Source of the DNA: Nautilus pompilius
Taxonomy: Eukaryota > Mollusca > Cephalopoda > Nautilida > Nautilidae
Assembly: GCA_018389105.1 (NCBI GenBank)
Contig: JACATO010001525.1
Coordinates: 266,501 to 330,500, forward strand
DNA length: 64,000 nucleotides
Direction of reading: 5' to 3'
Shown: piece by piece, positions 33,240 to 46,850 of the stretch
How the letters are laid out: the number at the start of each line of letters is the position of its first letter
Position numbering within the stretch: the stretch's first letter is position 1
Notes under the pieces: model-generated
Databases searched by the model: none
Seen by the model: only the letters and a program-made list of their open reading frames with translations
Told to the model about the DNA's origin: nothing
Program-made: the position numbers and the translations under genes

Positions 33240-35960
33240 TAGAGCGCTATGGCCACCAATCGTCTAGCACTGGCAACTGTGGCTGATGTTTCTTGTTTGG
33301 ACCATCCAAATCTTGTGAGGTCTTGTTCAGGAGGATCAGACTCTAATGCTCTTTTCAAAATGGGCACATTTAACAGCCTTCAAACACAGGGAGCAGGGAT
33401 TAAAACTTTGGGTTTGTTACAGCAGTTTTAGTCAGCCAGGCTTGATGAAGGACTTCAGACTTGATCTTCCAGCTTCGTTGCCCAACAGTTGAAGCTGCTG
33501 GCCTTTTGTGGGCACTGATCAGTGCAGTTTTGCCAATACCTCATAAGTATGCCACATCCCCAGTTAGTTGTGGCACAAGATTTTTCTGTTGCACCTGTAT
33601 CTTTGAACTTGTCTCCTGCAGTAAATCCTTGCAGTTTAGCATACATCAGCAGTACAGACACCACTTTGTAACACTTCTCAGTTATTGTTTGCTGGGCTAA
33701 AATTGCATCAGCCTCATGAGTTCTCATGTTTCTATTGCAATACCTGTGCAAATTTCCAGGGGCTGTGATGAATAGCTGTTGTAGTTTGAAGATGCTGAGT
33801 TTTTCATATGATGTCAATAAGCTTGGACTTTGTTATCATTTATTGTCATTTCCACCTGTCACAGGATGAGGGGTGTGTCAGCGTTAATTATATGGTGTTA
33901 CTGGCCTGTCTCATGAACTCCTGGTTCTACTCTTTATACTAAGGTCATAGTAGTGATCGAATCAGGAATAATCCCCCATGGCCAAGCATCTGTACAGTGT
34001 AAACCAGAAAACTATTAACAAATTTCTGCTGTACCATATGAAGCCTGATGTAAAATCTACAGTACTGCATGTCCATCAATGATTGATACATCTGCTTGTT
34101 GCAGGGTTCTGGTTGAATGGTCAACTTTCATCTTGTTCTTCAGATTTTCTTTGGTCTTTGTTTTAAACATTTCTTGGCTTTATCAAATATGGATGTGGGA
34201 ACCAGTGCCAGCTCCTGAAATACATCCTTGATCTAGGTCAGAGATTTCAACAAGTCCTTTACTCTAGAATGTGTGTCAATGGTATTCATTGTTACCGCTT
34301 TTCTACTTAGGATTCCATGGAAATCTTTAGTCCATGTGGCTGCTTCATCTTTTCAGATTTCCCAGAAATAATGTTTACAACAACAGTAGGATAGTCAGGG
34401 TTATTTAATGGATCTGTGCAAATACTGAGTCTCTTCTGAATTTGGTCTCTGTCCTTCGTTTTCTTTCCTTGCTGGTTTTTCCTCCTCATGGGAGATCACC
34501 TTGTGCAACTCACATCATGACTCATCCCTCATTTCAGAAACAGCTTTATGTGGCTGCACATACGTAGAGTAGGTGCTAAGAATTTCTGGACCATGCCCAC
34601 CCATAACAGATTTAGTTCCAATGAACATAGCTGACCATTAAGACAGGATTGTGGCATGTCACATGCTTGTCCTTGAAAAATCTTTGTCACTTCCTTTGGA
34701 AACCATTCCATTGATCTTAGGTAGTACAAATCACATCTTGCATAGCTGAGCACAAAAATATAGCAAAATTTCCTTTAATGACAAGAAATGAAGTGGCTAT
34801 TTAGCCTCTCACATACAAGATCAGAAATGTGTGAAGTAAAAGGCCATCTACCCAAATCCTAGCTCTTTCTACTCAGTTTTACCTTTAGCACTTTTGTGGC
34901 CATCTTGTGCATCTTTACATTTTGTGGAAACTCCCATCAGCATGTGATTAACCCTACCAAATAACTGTCATAACTTGTTCATGGCCATTGTTAACCATTA
35001 CCACTCCTATACATCTTACAAAACCCATTAGTAAGTGTATTTCTTCCAGATGTGGTATGAAATTAATAATTCTGGATAAACTCCAACAACAATGACCATG
35101 ATATGGTACAGTTGCTGTGGTGCAGTAAATAGTGTGTACACCTATCCTGTCTCTCTTGTGAGTTCCTGTGCTTCAACCATAGTAGTCAGAATTGTTGGAT
35201 CTGAAGGAGTCATATTTATAAGATGTATAGACAGCCTTAGTGGCAGGCTTGCTCTTGTACCAAATGTGTGTTGAAGTCTCTAAATTCTAGTGCTGATTGA
35301 GACATGGTTACTTGCCTAAGAGATGTGAAGTCCAACACTGGATTTTTTAACTCAAAGGTTTTGTTGGGCCAGTACTTTCAAGATTAGGGCTTATCTGGTT
35401 TCTTTGGACCATTGTAAAACTGGATTGGTATGTCATACATCTTTTCATTTACAGTTTTTATAGGAGGAAACCCATCATTGGAATCATATTTGGATCTGTG
35501 TTAGTAGCAGAGTTAGTGAATGTGTAGATTGAAGTCCATTCAGCAAGGAAATATTGGAATCAAAGTTACCTGCTATCTGCTTGCTCAGGAGCACCATCAG
35601 GTTATAGAATTCCCCTTAAACTTTTCTTTGCAGTGGTTGATGCTTTGAATCTTATCACTTTGTCCTACAAACAGTTTCTAAAATTATATCCATGCTCAAT
35701 AAGAGATCCTCATGAGTACACCAACAACTATCTGTAAGGCTGTTGAATGATTTGTGATACTATAACATTACAATTAATAGGGCAGCCATGATGGAATCAT
35801 CAGGTATGCAGGCTAAAAGTGTCATCAATGTTGGGCTTACTGCTGCTGCAATGCTTTTATTTATCCAAGTTTGGTAAATGTGCTTGTCAGGTGAAAATTT
35901 CTTTTGAGTCCACAATTTTCTAGGCAAGCCTGCCAACTGAAGCATCATCTTTCTCATCCT
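33240..35960 (-). pseudogene. Broken copy of a repetitive metazoan protein family (uncharacterised, mobile-element-like)
   Basis: Minus-strand open segments lie in colinear order: 35957-35760 (WTQKKFSPDKHIYQTW and PDDSIMAALLIV), 34753-34529 (SYARCDLYYLRSMEWFPKEV, then a C-rich and L-rich run), 34489-34307 (IQKRLSICTDPLNN, VVVNIISGK), 33817-33455 (HEADAILAQQ, CYKVVSVLL) and about 33430-33240 (PPEQDLTRFGWSK). From memory, this order (NYAR-YLRDM, then I-x-x-R-L-T-x-C-x-D-P-L with N-I-x-S-G, then H-E-x-A-D-T, then D-P-x-x-x-G-W) resembles long, multicopy, uncharacterised proteins found in molluscs, cnidarians and fish. The many stops and frameshifts between segments mark it as dead. The family assignment is tentative because no single motif is decisive. 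Confidence 0.4.
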
Positions 35961-37799
35961 TCACTAATCTAACTGATTCTGAAGCCCAACTATGAAATAA
36001 AAGAATTCTCACAAGTCCTTTGGCTGATATTAACAGCAAGTCTTTGCCACATGACTGGACTGGTACAAGCTGATTGGTCACATTCCCCGCATAAACCAAA
36101 ATCGTGAGTTTTTACAGAAGTCTATATGCACTTCCTGTCGGTTGACAGAATGGAGTACATATATGGAAAATCTGTTTAGGGTTATTTTATTTTGCAGCAA
36201 ATTCTAGAGATTTTGAAGCCATGAAATTAACATCTACAGTTCTCCTGATACCTTGCATCTGCCATGGGTAAATAATTTATTACACCTTAGAGTTTTACTC
36301 CTTCCTACCTCTCTAGCCCACTTATTTTTCTGCTTCTCACAGACAGACTTCTAAAATCACTTTAAATGTTCTGTTGTTATCTCCATAATCTGCAGTTCTA
36401 CAGACGAAAGGTTTACACTAGTGACACGGATTCTCATCATCTGGTTCCACAACACATTTTTTTTTAATTCAAAGTGAAAATCTTTGGTTTATTCATTGTT
36501 TTTGTCTAATTCCCTTTGCAACTGGATATGAAAGCTTTTTTGATCACTGCTTGCTGCATATGTACTGGGCCAACTGATGCTTATCAAAAATGTTTCTCCT
36601 GGAGAAGCACTCTCCCATGTTTCAAGGATGTTGTGATTCTAAAGTAGTTCTAAAAGTTAATGAGATAAATATATTGCTACCGATATATATATATCTTTGA
36701 TTTTGAAATATAAAATCTTTTGATTAAAAATAATCATCAAAAATGAATTTCTCGACTAAAAACCTGCCCAAATCATCACTGTAGCTCCTCCAGAAGAGCT
36801 ATAGTTATTTTGCAATCATGGTAGCCATGTTGAAGGTGTCAGGGCATGAAAAGCACTGACAATCGTTGCAAGGTTAGAATTTATAGGTCAACCACGACTG
36901 GATTAAATGACATTAGTCTGCCGGTTGAGTTTCATGAAGTATCACAGGAAAACTGCCTGCCTTTTGAAAACAGGTGACATGGTCTAGTTAGTAAATATTC
37001 TAGATGTAATGACTGAGTTAAAGGAATCTCCCATTTCTAAACTAAATCATCAGCTAATTCTATGGACCAAGAAAAAATTAAAACTCTTTTCTTATGCACT
37101 CTTAAAAAAAGGAAGAGAATCATAGAACTTCGCCCAGCTGGCGGCTGGCTCTTATCTCCGGTTGTCGCAGATATCTTCTTGACTAACCGCTTTAAAAAGC
37201 TGTGCGTGCAGTGTGACGAGCACAAGTGTCCTTCCCTGAAAACCAGCTTTGATTTATTAACTAATTATTATTACTGCATACAATTGTTGCCTTGTTTATT
37301 GAATGGATGAGCTCACCTAAAGAATGTTTGAAGTAGTTTGATAACCCCGAGTTGTCACCGTAGACTACCCCATATTTTTGGGGAAGTTAACTGAGCAGCT
37401 CGAGAGAGGGATGATCCTAGTCACCTGTTATCTTCATCTTTACTGAGACAGTTAATTGTTTTTATTTCTTCACAAGTACTAAACAGAAGTTGAGGGAGCT
37501 CATAATTTCTTGCATCTTAACTTCCTCATAAATCTACATCATTACTAAGATCAGACACAGTTAGGGAATCATGGATTTCAATTCATCTTCATCTTAAGGC
37601 GACCTACACACATGTCTTTTCCATACATCCTATCATTATCTAGATTTCAGATCATTCGGTAAAGGAGGAAAGGCTCGAGTATAGCAGTAAAGAGGCATCA
37701 AGCGACCTGGATCGCTGTTAATGTTTTAAAAAATGGAGCAATTCCTTTATGATCATCTAAAATAAATATGTACAAATTAATCTAGCTGACTACTGTGTA
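35961..37799. other. Intergenic, no recognisable gene
   Basis: The first 100 bases may continue the decayed minus-strand element (an open frame there reads through to about 36060). The rest has only short open frames. Confidence 0.45.
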
Positions 37800-38890
37800 G
37801 TTACTCATTTGCCTTGGTAACCAGCTGTGCAGCATAACTAGTTGATTTGGATGGCAGTTCTAAGGAATCATATGGTACAATGGAGAATTCTAAGACACTT
37901 AAACACATTAAAAACCACCACCACCACCTGCTGGCTCTGATGGCATCAGTGATATTAAAAAATGGAATTTGAACATCTGTGAGAAGCCCAGCATTCCACT
38001 GCCCGGAATGGCCATCTCTTGCTGCAATACATGCACATGGATTGGTAATGTGTGCCATAATCCCACCACCACCCCTGTGATAGCACTGGTGAATGATCTG
38101 TGGTTCATCCCAAACATGCTCAATACACCTGGATGGCCAGTCAGGTACATCCATGACAACCAACATTGCTATATACCCAAGTGCAGGTAAGAATTAGTTT
38201 GAATTGATGCCATGAACATACACGCCTAGGTCTTTTTATAATAGGTGAAAGACTTTTAATTATGAGAATCCATTTGTCAGGAAAATCAGTAAATACTTTT
38301 GCATGAGGGAGTTGGGCTTGGGAGAATCAAAACGATGACATTTCGAGTGATCCATGGGTACAGAAGATGGCAAGTTACAGCAGACAGGCAGTGGTGTATC
38401 CAGCTATTGGTCTGGCCTTTTGCTATCCAGTTTGTGTGTGGTTTCTCTGGGGTTGTTTCCATCTCTAATCAAAAGGGTTTTCCTGGACATGTCTGTTCAA
38501 GATTTGACATGCTGCAAGGAGCCTTTCCATACCGTATTGGTAAGAAGAGTAAATAAGAACAGAAAATGGCAATATTTTTGTTGTCCCTTAATCAGCACTG
38601 TGAAGTGAGACAGTAAAATAATTGCTTGTTTGGTTCCCTGACCCCTGACTGCACGGAAAAAACAACAAACATTTTGTTTCAAACTTCAAGGGGGGGGGGA
38701 ATAGAGGAAGGCAATGAATGCGCGGTTCATGGAAGAGCATCCGTAGCATGGACGTACTGCCAGACTGATGACATCTCTGCTGGTTTCGACATAGGTATCT
38801 TGAATCATGAAACACATGGGTTATGCAGGAGGACACCTCTCGTTGCTAAGACACAATCCCGACTACATCAGTTCCATCTTGAGACGTAAG
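37800..38890 (-). pseudogene. Degenerate Tc1/mariner-like transposase (minus strand)
   Basis: Reading the minus strand downward from 38840, pieces in different frames resemble the Tc1 order. FHDSRYLCRNQQRCHQSGST resembles the helix-turn-helix (F-x-x-S-R-x-T and R-x-T-G-S). ARPIAGYTTACL then LLYPWITRNVIVL resembles the A-R-x-P-x-x-G-x-x-L-T plus W segment before the first D. CYHRGGGGIMAHI then DGHSGQWNAGLLTDVQIPFF resembles G-G-G-S-V-M-V-W-G-G-I and the G-N-L-N-x-x-Y-x-x-E-I-L-x-P segment. Catalytic residues are not clearly preserved. It appears to be a different lineage from the other two Tc1 copies. Individual matches are weak; the colinearity supports the call. Confidence 0.48.
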
Positions 38891-41800
38891 AACTTGAAAT
38901 AAGAAACCAGAGCCCTGACGATGGTGAGTGGTGATCCAAAGGGAGACAATTTTAATAGTTGCAGTGCTTAAACTCCATAATTAGAAAATGTTTTGCAAAT
39001 TAACAATTATCAAGCACGAGAATAAAACAAAATTTTGTTTTCTTTCTGAAAACTTAAACACTGAAAAATGTAATCTATTTCACGTATTTTAGTTGTCTGG
39101 GTTTTAAAAAAAATTGGCTAATAGTCGAAGGGAGCGTACTCTAATTCTCACAGAGTTATCTACCTTACACTGCTAAAACACCGTGATTTGAATGTGACTG
39201 GGCCATGTGCCAACTTTTGCCAGGTGATTTACTGCTTCATCGATATTTCTTTGTCATTGCCAATCAGTCAGGGGTATTTTTCCCTCAAAAATGTCTTTGA
39301 AATGTTTGGAATCACTACACCTGCTTATAGATTATGAAAGCTGATAATTATAAATTCTGCTAACTTGACCACAACATTGTGGCACATGCTGGAATGGCAT
39401 TTACATTGTTACATTCTCAGCAAAAAGTGGGGTCATATCTTGCTGCAACAGAAGGAAGTGGTGACAAATTTGAAGACTTCAATATTTTGATGAAGCAAAA
39501 GCTGTTTTCTTATTTTATTCTCTTAAAAGCAAACTTTATTAAAAGTTAGTATAAAATGTTTGAAAGATTCTGTGGAATCTCCTACTGTTGCTCTGCAGTC
39601 TTTTCTTCTCGAGTCAATAAACGTCTTCTGAGTCAGAGGTCATGAAAAAAATAATCCCAGGAAATTTACTATTGGTAGTTGTCATCTGCTAAATGACAAA
39701 TCTGATCATAATGAGGTGTACTTTTTATTTTGATTGATTGCATCAATATGACCAAAATGCAAAGATTGAGGAAAAGATGTGAACATTTTTTTCAAAGACA
39801 ACGCTGAAAACGAGCCATGACATGATGCCCTTCAGAGAAAACGATAGAAGATCAGAGATTAGTAACGTAAGTCTGTTCTTTGTGATTTTTCATAGCTGTT
39901 AGAATCTATCTGTTGTCAGTCACTTTTAATAAATCTATTCATTCATTTTATTAGAACTGTAAAACAAAAATGTGTTGACTTTTGAGCTGAGATCTTTAGT
40001 CAAATAAGTTTCTTTTTCGCCATTATGCTGATGCTAATGTAGTCACCATAATCAGCACCAGCAAGAAAGGTTCTTTTCTTTCTCAATTTATTAGCTCATC
40101 TTATATAGATTTATTTGTATATATTCATTATTTCTTTTATAACTGTTTGTCAGACCAGTCATTTTTTCTTGTGCTATATGTTTATTATCAGCTATCCACT
40201 ATACTGCCTGACATCCTCCTCATGAACATTTCCAGAAGGATCTAAAAGAGAGTTAACAGAAAAGCAGTAGATACAAGTTCAAACAAACAAAATGCCAGTG
40301 CACAAACTGGTCTTATATATAAATATATCTTGAAAACAAGAGTTGATTCTGAAAAAATTTTTAAATATCTGAAAGAATTTATGATCTTTAGAACAAATGT
40401 CTTTAGTCAAATTTTGGCAAGCAAAACCACTCACCTGTGATGATGTCTCTGGTAGAACAGCTGGGGTTTGCTTCAATATGGTTCCTTGTTCCCACTTTTA
40501 AAGGATTCCAGTGCAGACAAAGATGTCTGGGAGAAATACTATCTTTCTGACAGCACTAAATTCTTCTGCAAGCAAGAATGTTAGCTATTTCTTTGATGGC
40601 TTTATACGCTGGCTTGTAGCTGATACAAATGGTACCTGTTTTAAGGTGCCACTCAAAATCTACTGTCGAGAATTTCTCTCCAGATAGAACCCAGACTGTC
40701 CCACTTCAAGTTTTTCTCACTGTTTCAGACCAGACAGCTTTGTTCGTAATGACCAAAAATAACACATTGGCATTTTGTCCCTCACATTTAGGTAACTTTT
40801 ACTTTAGAAATACTAAAACTTAGTTAGGTTTAATATTTTTAAAACTATTTAACTCGGCACTAAGTTTTCCATTGGACAAACAGTAGGTTTAGTTATTAGA
40901 CCCTGATGAAGGCCAAAAGGGGTAAGAACAATAAACAAAATTACAGGTGACAAGAAAAATGGAGTTTATGTTTCTACACAAACCCAGAATTAATTAGATA
41001 TGGTCAGAAGAAATTTACACTCACTCACTCAGTAGTGATGATGGGTACCAAAAGTCCTCGAGTATGGCAGGTGCTCAAAAGCAGTCGGTGCAGTAGATGT
41101 GAGTGAAAAACAATTTGCTCCAGAAGATTTCAAAGGTGCTTGATGGTTTAAGATTAGGATTTTTAATCAGCCATGAAAATGAAGGAGGTTGTATTGACAA
41201 TATGGATGAATGGGTGGCCACAATCCTGGAATGAACACTTCATCCATTCCTAAGCAAAGTAGCGTAAAGAGACTGTATAATGAACTTGGTCAGCCCTGAC
41301 ACCTTCATATTTGTTGTATATGACAGGCTCCATGATGGTTTTTAGACCAGCAGTACTTTTGAATAAACTGCCAAACCTAACCCCCCAATCTGGTGAACTG
41401 AGCTTCAGTTTACATCAGTGAAAACTGTACATACCAGTAAGTTTCCAGGCAGCCTACATAGTTCTAAAGGTTAATGCTCAGGTCAATACCGGAGCTCACA
41501 ACATCCCAAGCAAATATCATCCATGGCTGCTATCATACACACTTGTAGCTTCATTTAATCTATCAGAACCTATGTGTGGAGCTGAAGCATCTAACCACAG
41601 ATGATTTTCATGAGAATTGCTAGTTCAGAAATAAATGAGCACATTGATAAATGTACTGAGGACTGATGAGAATCACAATGCAGCCTGAGCAACTTTCTGC
41701 CTTGTCACAATGTGCACCGACAGACTGGATGATTTTTTCCCCGTTAATTAAATTCTCTGGCCTGTCAGCATATTTTTTCTTCTTCAGCATTCAAGGTTTA

Positions 41801-43854
41801 GCTATGCATTTGGATCTATAGTCTAGTGATGCTGTTATCAATCAATCATTTGCCTCTCTATCTACAAGAAAAAAGAGTGCTACATGCCTTTTCTGGGCAT
41901 GAGGGTGGCAACATCTCAATGTCCTGGTTGTCACATAACCATTACTATAAGAAATCAGGGTCCTCGCTCCATGTTGGCTGGCTAGCACATCTGGAGAGGC
42001 TGATACTTCTTTCGGAGTCACTTCAACCATAGTTCTAATAAAAAGGATTCAGTTACAAAGGCATGTGGTGGATACTATTTTCCTGTAATGGTCACTGTAT
42101 GCAAAAGGAGTATCTACTTCTCCTGCTCTTCCAGGAATCATCTCTAAAACTTACCACTGCTCCAAGTACATCTGAAGTTTTGCCTGGAGGCCAAAAATGA
42201 CCCAATTACTTGGGTTACCATGGGAAAGCAAACAGAAATCATGAGTGCACAGAGACTGTATTGGCAGATCTTTAACCTTGAACTTATCTGAGACTGATTA
42301 TAATCCACTAATTAACGGTTTGATATTAAATAGATGGAAGAATAATAGGGTGCTCCACAGAGACAGAGGACGATCAGTCAAATGTGATTCTCTAGTCTCT
42401 TTAACTTGATCCCCACAATGACCACAGAAGTGGGTGACTTAAAAGTGCCTTTTTTTTCAATAGATAGAGATTTCTGGAAGAAAGACTCCCTGCCATTTAG
42501 GAAGGCCTCCATACACACACATTACTTAAATTAATAAAAGTTAAAACAAATGACAAAGCTAAACAACAATATCTTCACTGTATCAATGAACTAATGGACA
42601 CAACAGTTATAAAGGTAGGGCCTTTAGAATTACTTATGCAAAAATACAAGTTACATGAACAAGTGTATAATGCAGAATTTCTTGTTATTGCATGTATGTG
42701 TTTGCACATAATTATAAACCCTCAAATACATTCAAAAACGTACATATAAATCCAAAGATAATTTCAGACCTTTGTGTATATGCCATTATTTTTCTGAATG
42801 GTAGCAGAGTGGTTTCACCAAAATAATTTCAGGAGACAAAGAATCTTAGTTATTCTGAGCAATTATGAAAAATTAACTACTCAGCTGTGAATAATGAAGA
42901 TTTTTTTAGAGAAAACCGATTTAAAAAGTTAACATTGCAAAAGGTAAGAAACAGGCAGAGAACGGGCTTACAAGAGATAAACACTAAGAATTTATATGCC
43001 ACACAGCAGACTATACATCTGTTAAGGGTTTGGATTTTTTAAAAATTATTTTAGCAATAAAGTGGAAAATTTATGGAACAATTTGTCTACAATAATTGTT
43101 TGGCATAGCACAATAAATACATTTTAAAATACTTTGAATAGCTGGCTTGAAAGAACATACACACTAAAAAACTTCCTGCCCCTCTGTAGACCATAAAATG
43201 ACATGTGAGACAGACCAACATATAATCTACGTCTTTAGGGGCCTGTTAACAAAACCATGAAAGTTTTAACTGGAATAGAAACAATCTCCTGTGAATAATC
43301 TCTCTTATCATAAATACCATTTGCATAGCCCTCCCCCAGGCTTATACCAGACATCGGGTCAAACAAATACTGTAATTCTAGTGTTTAACCAATATTTGGT
43401 CAAGTTGAAATAAGGGTCATATGATGTTGAATTTGCACTCAGAATTGCTTTAGGAGCCCAATAAAATGTTTAAAATTTATTAGTCTCTTCCACTGATAGA
43501 GTTACATTAATTGTTTTGATATATATACATACCAGTTTATCTGCATGTTTGAGTAAGGGATTGGTGGTTATATTGTTACAGAATGCCATAGGATGTTGAA
43601 CTAGGTGGTGGTACATTTTATCCACTGGCAGTTTAGATGAAGATAAAATATTACCCTAAACAAAAGGAAGTAGAAGAAAAGAAATTACACATCTGTGTTT
43701 TCGTTAAAGCTGACCACTAATTTATCTATTTTATGAAGATAGATGAAATGTTACAAATGATTAAACACTCAGCAGGGCCTGCAAAGTGATATGACAGGAT
43801 CCCTGCAGCACTATATATGATTGGACAAGCACATTTGCAATCAGTCTAAAAGAG
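38891..43854. other. Intergenic, possibly holding an unidentified old insertion
   Basis: AT-rich apart from about 41000-42450, which is less AT-rich and has overlapping open frames on both strands (41826-42032 plus, 42030-41842 minus). I translated that part looking for RT, RNase H, integrase and tyrosine recombinase signatures and found none convincing. Confidence 0.4.
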
Positions 43855-44693
43855 ATGGAAAAGGGCAAAGACATTACAGAATTCAAAAGGATAATGGTGA
43901 ATGCACTTCTAGCAAGTGCCACAGTGGCCAAGAGTTTCTTTGGTAGACTGCTCCAAGACATTGGCCATTTGAATTTATCAGCAAACTGTGGCTACAAACG
44001 TAGTGACAAAGCGAGTAAAACGATTAGACAGGACCAACTATCATCTCAGAGACATTCAGTGCTAGGCAATCTCTATCCACTGTAGCCAACCATAAACCAC
44101 GGATATCACACGTATTGTAAGGAGCATAGACATTGGACCAAGGAAAATGGGGAAAAAAACTGATTTGAAGAAAAACACACCAATCATTTGACTCTTCTTG
44201 AGTAATTCCAACTCTCCAGGCCTCTGGTGGTGGAGAGGGGCAAGTTTTGGGGTATGTTTTGCTTGTATAAACTAGAATACCTGGCCCCTTTAAAGGGAAA
44301 AATATAAAAGCTTACTCCTGCATTATTTCTAATCAAGTACATCCAGCAATGCTTCATATGTCCCTTGAAAGGGACAGCTACTTCCAAGACAAAAATAATG
44401 CAATATATCATGTCCATATTGTATGCTCATGGTTTAAGAAAAATTAGAGAGATTTTAGGCATCTTCCATGGACAGTACAATCCCCAGATCTCAATCCAAT
44501 TGAGCATCTGTGGAACAAACTTGAAAGATGCATTCATAATCACAATCCTCTGCCTACCTTGCATCATACATTGTATGCAACATTAATGACTCAATGGGAA
44601 GATATCCTTCAAGACACCTTCCAGTACTTTGTAAATTCTATGCTATATCATGCTGCTGTTATTTAGGCAAAAGGTGACCCAACCCATTATTAG
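43855..44693 (+). pseudogene. Tc1-like transposase, nearly full length but inactivated
   Basis: An ATG at 43855 opens MEKGKDITEFKR, the usual Tc1 transposase start (M-E-R-G-K-E-L-T-E-F-x-R), followed by a weak helix-turn-helix region and RQDQLSSQRHS. After frameshifts and stops come IPGPFKGKNIKAY (the L-G-P-L-V-P-V-K-G-N segment), YFQDKNNAIYHVHIVCSWFK (the F-x-Q-D-N-A-x-x-H segment with the second catalytic aspartate) and, in one frame to 44666, LPWTVQSPDLNPIEHLWNKL (third acidic residue, Glu at 44502-44504), then the W-x-x-I-x-Q-x-x-x-Q-x-x-V-x-S-M region. A TAG at 44664 precedes AKGDPTHY, which matches the family's C-terminal A-x-G-G-x-T-x-Y. The first catalytic aspartate was not located. 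Confidence 0.85.
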
Positions 44694-46830
44694 GTATAAG
44701 TTGTTCTACCCTCACAAGAGTAAAGTTATTGATGAGTTATTTACAGAAAGTGTATGATTAGCTCAGGCATACTCCATCAACTTAGGGGGGTCATCTATAT
44801 ATGCCTGACATATATGATGGTAGCCTAAAAAAATCACGTGTTCCTCCCATGGTGGTTTACAAGATATTCTCATGGTTATGTCCAAAAAGTTTCAAATTTT
44901 GCTCCCTTACTTGCGTCTTATGCAACCGGGTAGTGGTAAAAATGTGAAACATGCAGCTGTAGGCTTAATAATCTCCATGTAATTTTTAGTTGCACGTACT
45001 AAACAATGTTCAGCTAATGATCACATGATCCACAGTTGATGGTCATGGACCTGATCATGTGGCATACATATAAGGATAACTCCTTAATAGAAGTAAATGG
45101 ACTAAATAAATTTGTGTTTTGGAAAAGATAATTTTATTTTTTGGAATAAAGTAGTAGTAGCCTATACCTCTCTTGATTAACTTTTGAACATCACTTTTTC
45201 TGCAGTAAGAATGCAAATAAATGGAATTCAATTTGTTGACTGATCAACCAGGTAAAACATCAAACTGATTGTTAGTATTTCCTCTCTCTTTGGTCAGGGT
45301 TCCTTGCAGAAACAATCATGGCTCCCTGAGAATTAAACTAAACTAATATTAATACTTTGAATAGTTATTTTAAACACCATGACTTGCTTTAATGCATTTG
45401 CATTTTTAGAAAACTCCAGAATATCTCAATGTCTGTAAACTAACAGTAACCTTTTCATTAGGATTCATAATAAAATTATCAGTAAATAAAAAAAAACAAT
45501 TTTCCTCTGTAATGAATGAGGGCGCTGCCACAGCACTGAGTATCTATTGGCATCTCTTTGATGGCTAATAGATAAGTAAATCTGTCAAGACAATCTAAAC
45601 CTCGTCTGATCTGACCCTGGCCTTGCTCGTGTTAATGTCATTTTTCTATTAAGTGAAAAAAAATGATCTAATTTCATCATGGTACAGATAAATTATTTTC
45701 TTATGTTTAAAGTATCAACTGGCTGGGTTTTAAGTTGGTTTGAATTCCTCCTCATCAAGTCCAGTTTGGCTATACGTGGCTCAAATCACCATTACAGATC
45801 GAAAATGAGAAATATTTATCTGCAAACCAGACAAAACATGGAATGTGTTGCTTTATTATTTGTTGGACTCAGAATTTTCTGGTAGCCAACAGATTTTGTC
45901 AAATTCTGATCTGGAAACTGAAATTTTCAGCTTTGATTTGAACGTCTAGATTGGAAGTACAAATCTCCAAAGGCAGAGTTACCTCCCGTCACTGACAAAT
46001 GAAAGGAAAACTTTACCATAAGACAGATAATGGTCCACAAACCTTTGCTATACTTGGGAAAACCGAGATATATGACCGTCTAGTTTGGCCTTCTCCATCC
46101 CTTACCAAACTATGTTTTACTTGCTGGAATAAGGAAATAAACTAAACAAAGGAGATGCTTTGAAACTGATCTCAAACCAAAAACATCATTTACAAACCAA
46201 GACATTTCATATAGAAAATAGCATTGCAAGGGTTAAAATGGTCCTAGGAAAACTTTAAAAAAAAAAGAGAAAATCTAAATTTCTTTAGGACGTACAGAAA
46301 AAAACATAGGAAAATAGGGGGCAATCAGCAGCAAGTTTTAGATGCCAGCCATCTGTGAGCAGACAGACAGACACCTGTTTGTAACAATGTTGTTAACAGT
46401 TTCAGGAAGTCGGCCACCAGCCAGAAATCCCTAACACGCACAAAGGGAAATTACAAAAATCTGCCAGAAACAGGGGCTGGAAGAAAACATCCATGTGTTT
46501 ATTTAGCAACAATTAACCTTTGCTGTTTGTCATCTGAAGGCCATAAAATGTTTTTCCTGCTGCCCAGAGCTATTAAATCTCTTCTTGCGGAGACAATTTA
46601 CAGGATGACAATTCTTCTTGTTGTTTTCTTTCACCTAAAACAGCCATTGGACGTAGCACGTGGGCGAGTGTCATTTACACACCAAAACATGGCAAGTGGG
46701 AATAGCAAGGGAGGCAATCCATGGTGTTCTGGTTGTTTTTTTGGGTGTACAGGGAGTCTCTGGAGAGGGAAAGGGACTGCTGAGCCTACCAGCAATTGCC
46801 AGCTGCCTAAACAGAATCCGCCCCCCTCTG

Positions 46831-46850
46831 GGTGGTGGTGGTGGTGGTGG
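46831..46850. repeat. (GGT)n microsatellite
   Basis: Six GGT units, giving poly-Trp or poly-Gly on plus and poly-His on minus in the overlapping open frames. Confidence 0.9.

Noticed and set aside
41000-42450. Possible DIRS or gypsy retroelement suggested by open frames on both strands
   Set aside because: No RT, RNase H, integrase or tyrosine recombinase motif could be identified in any frame.
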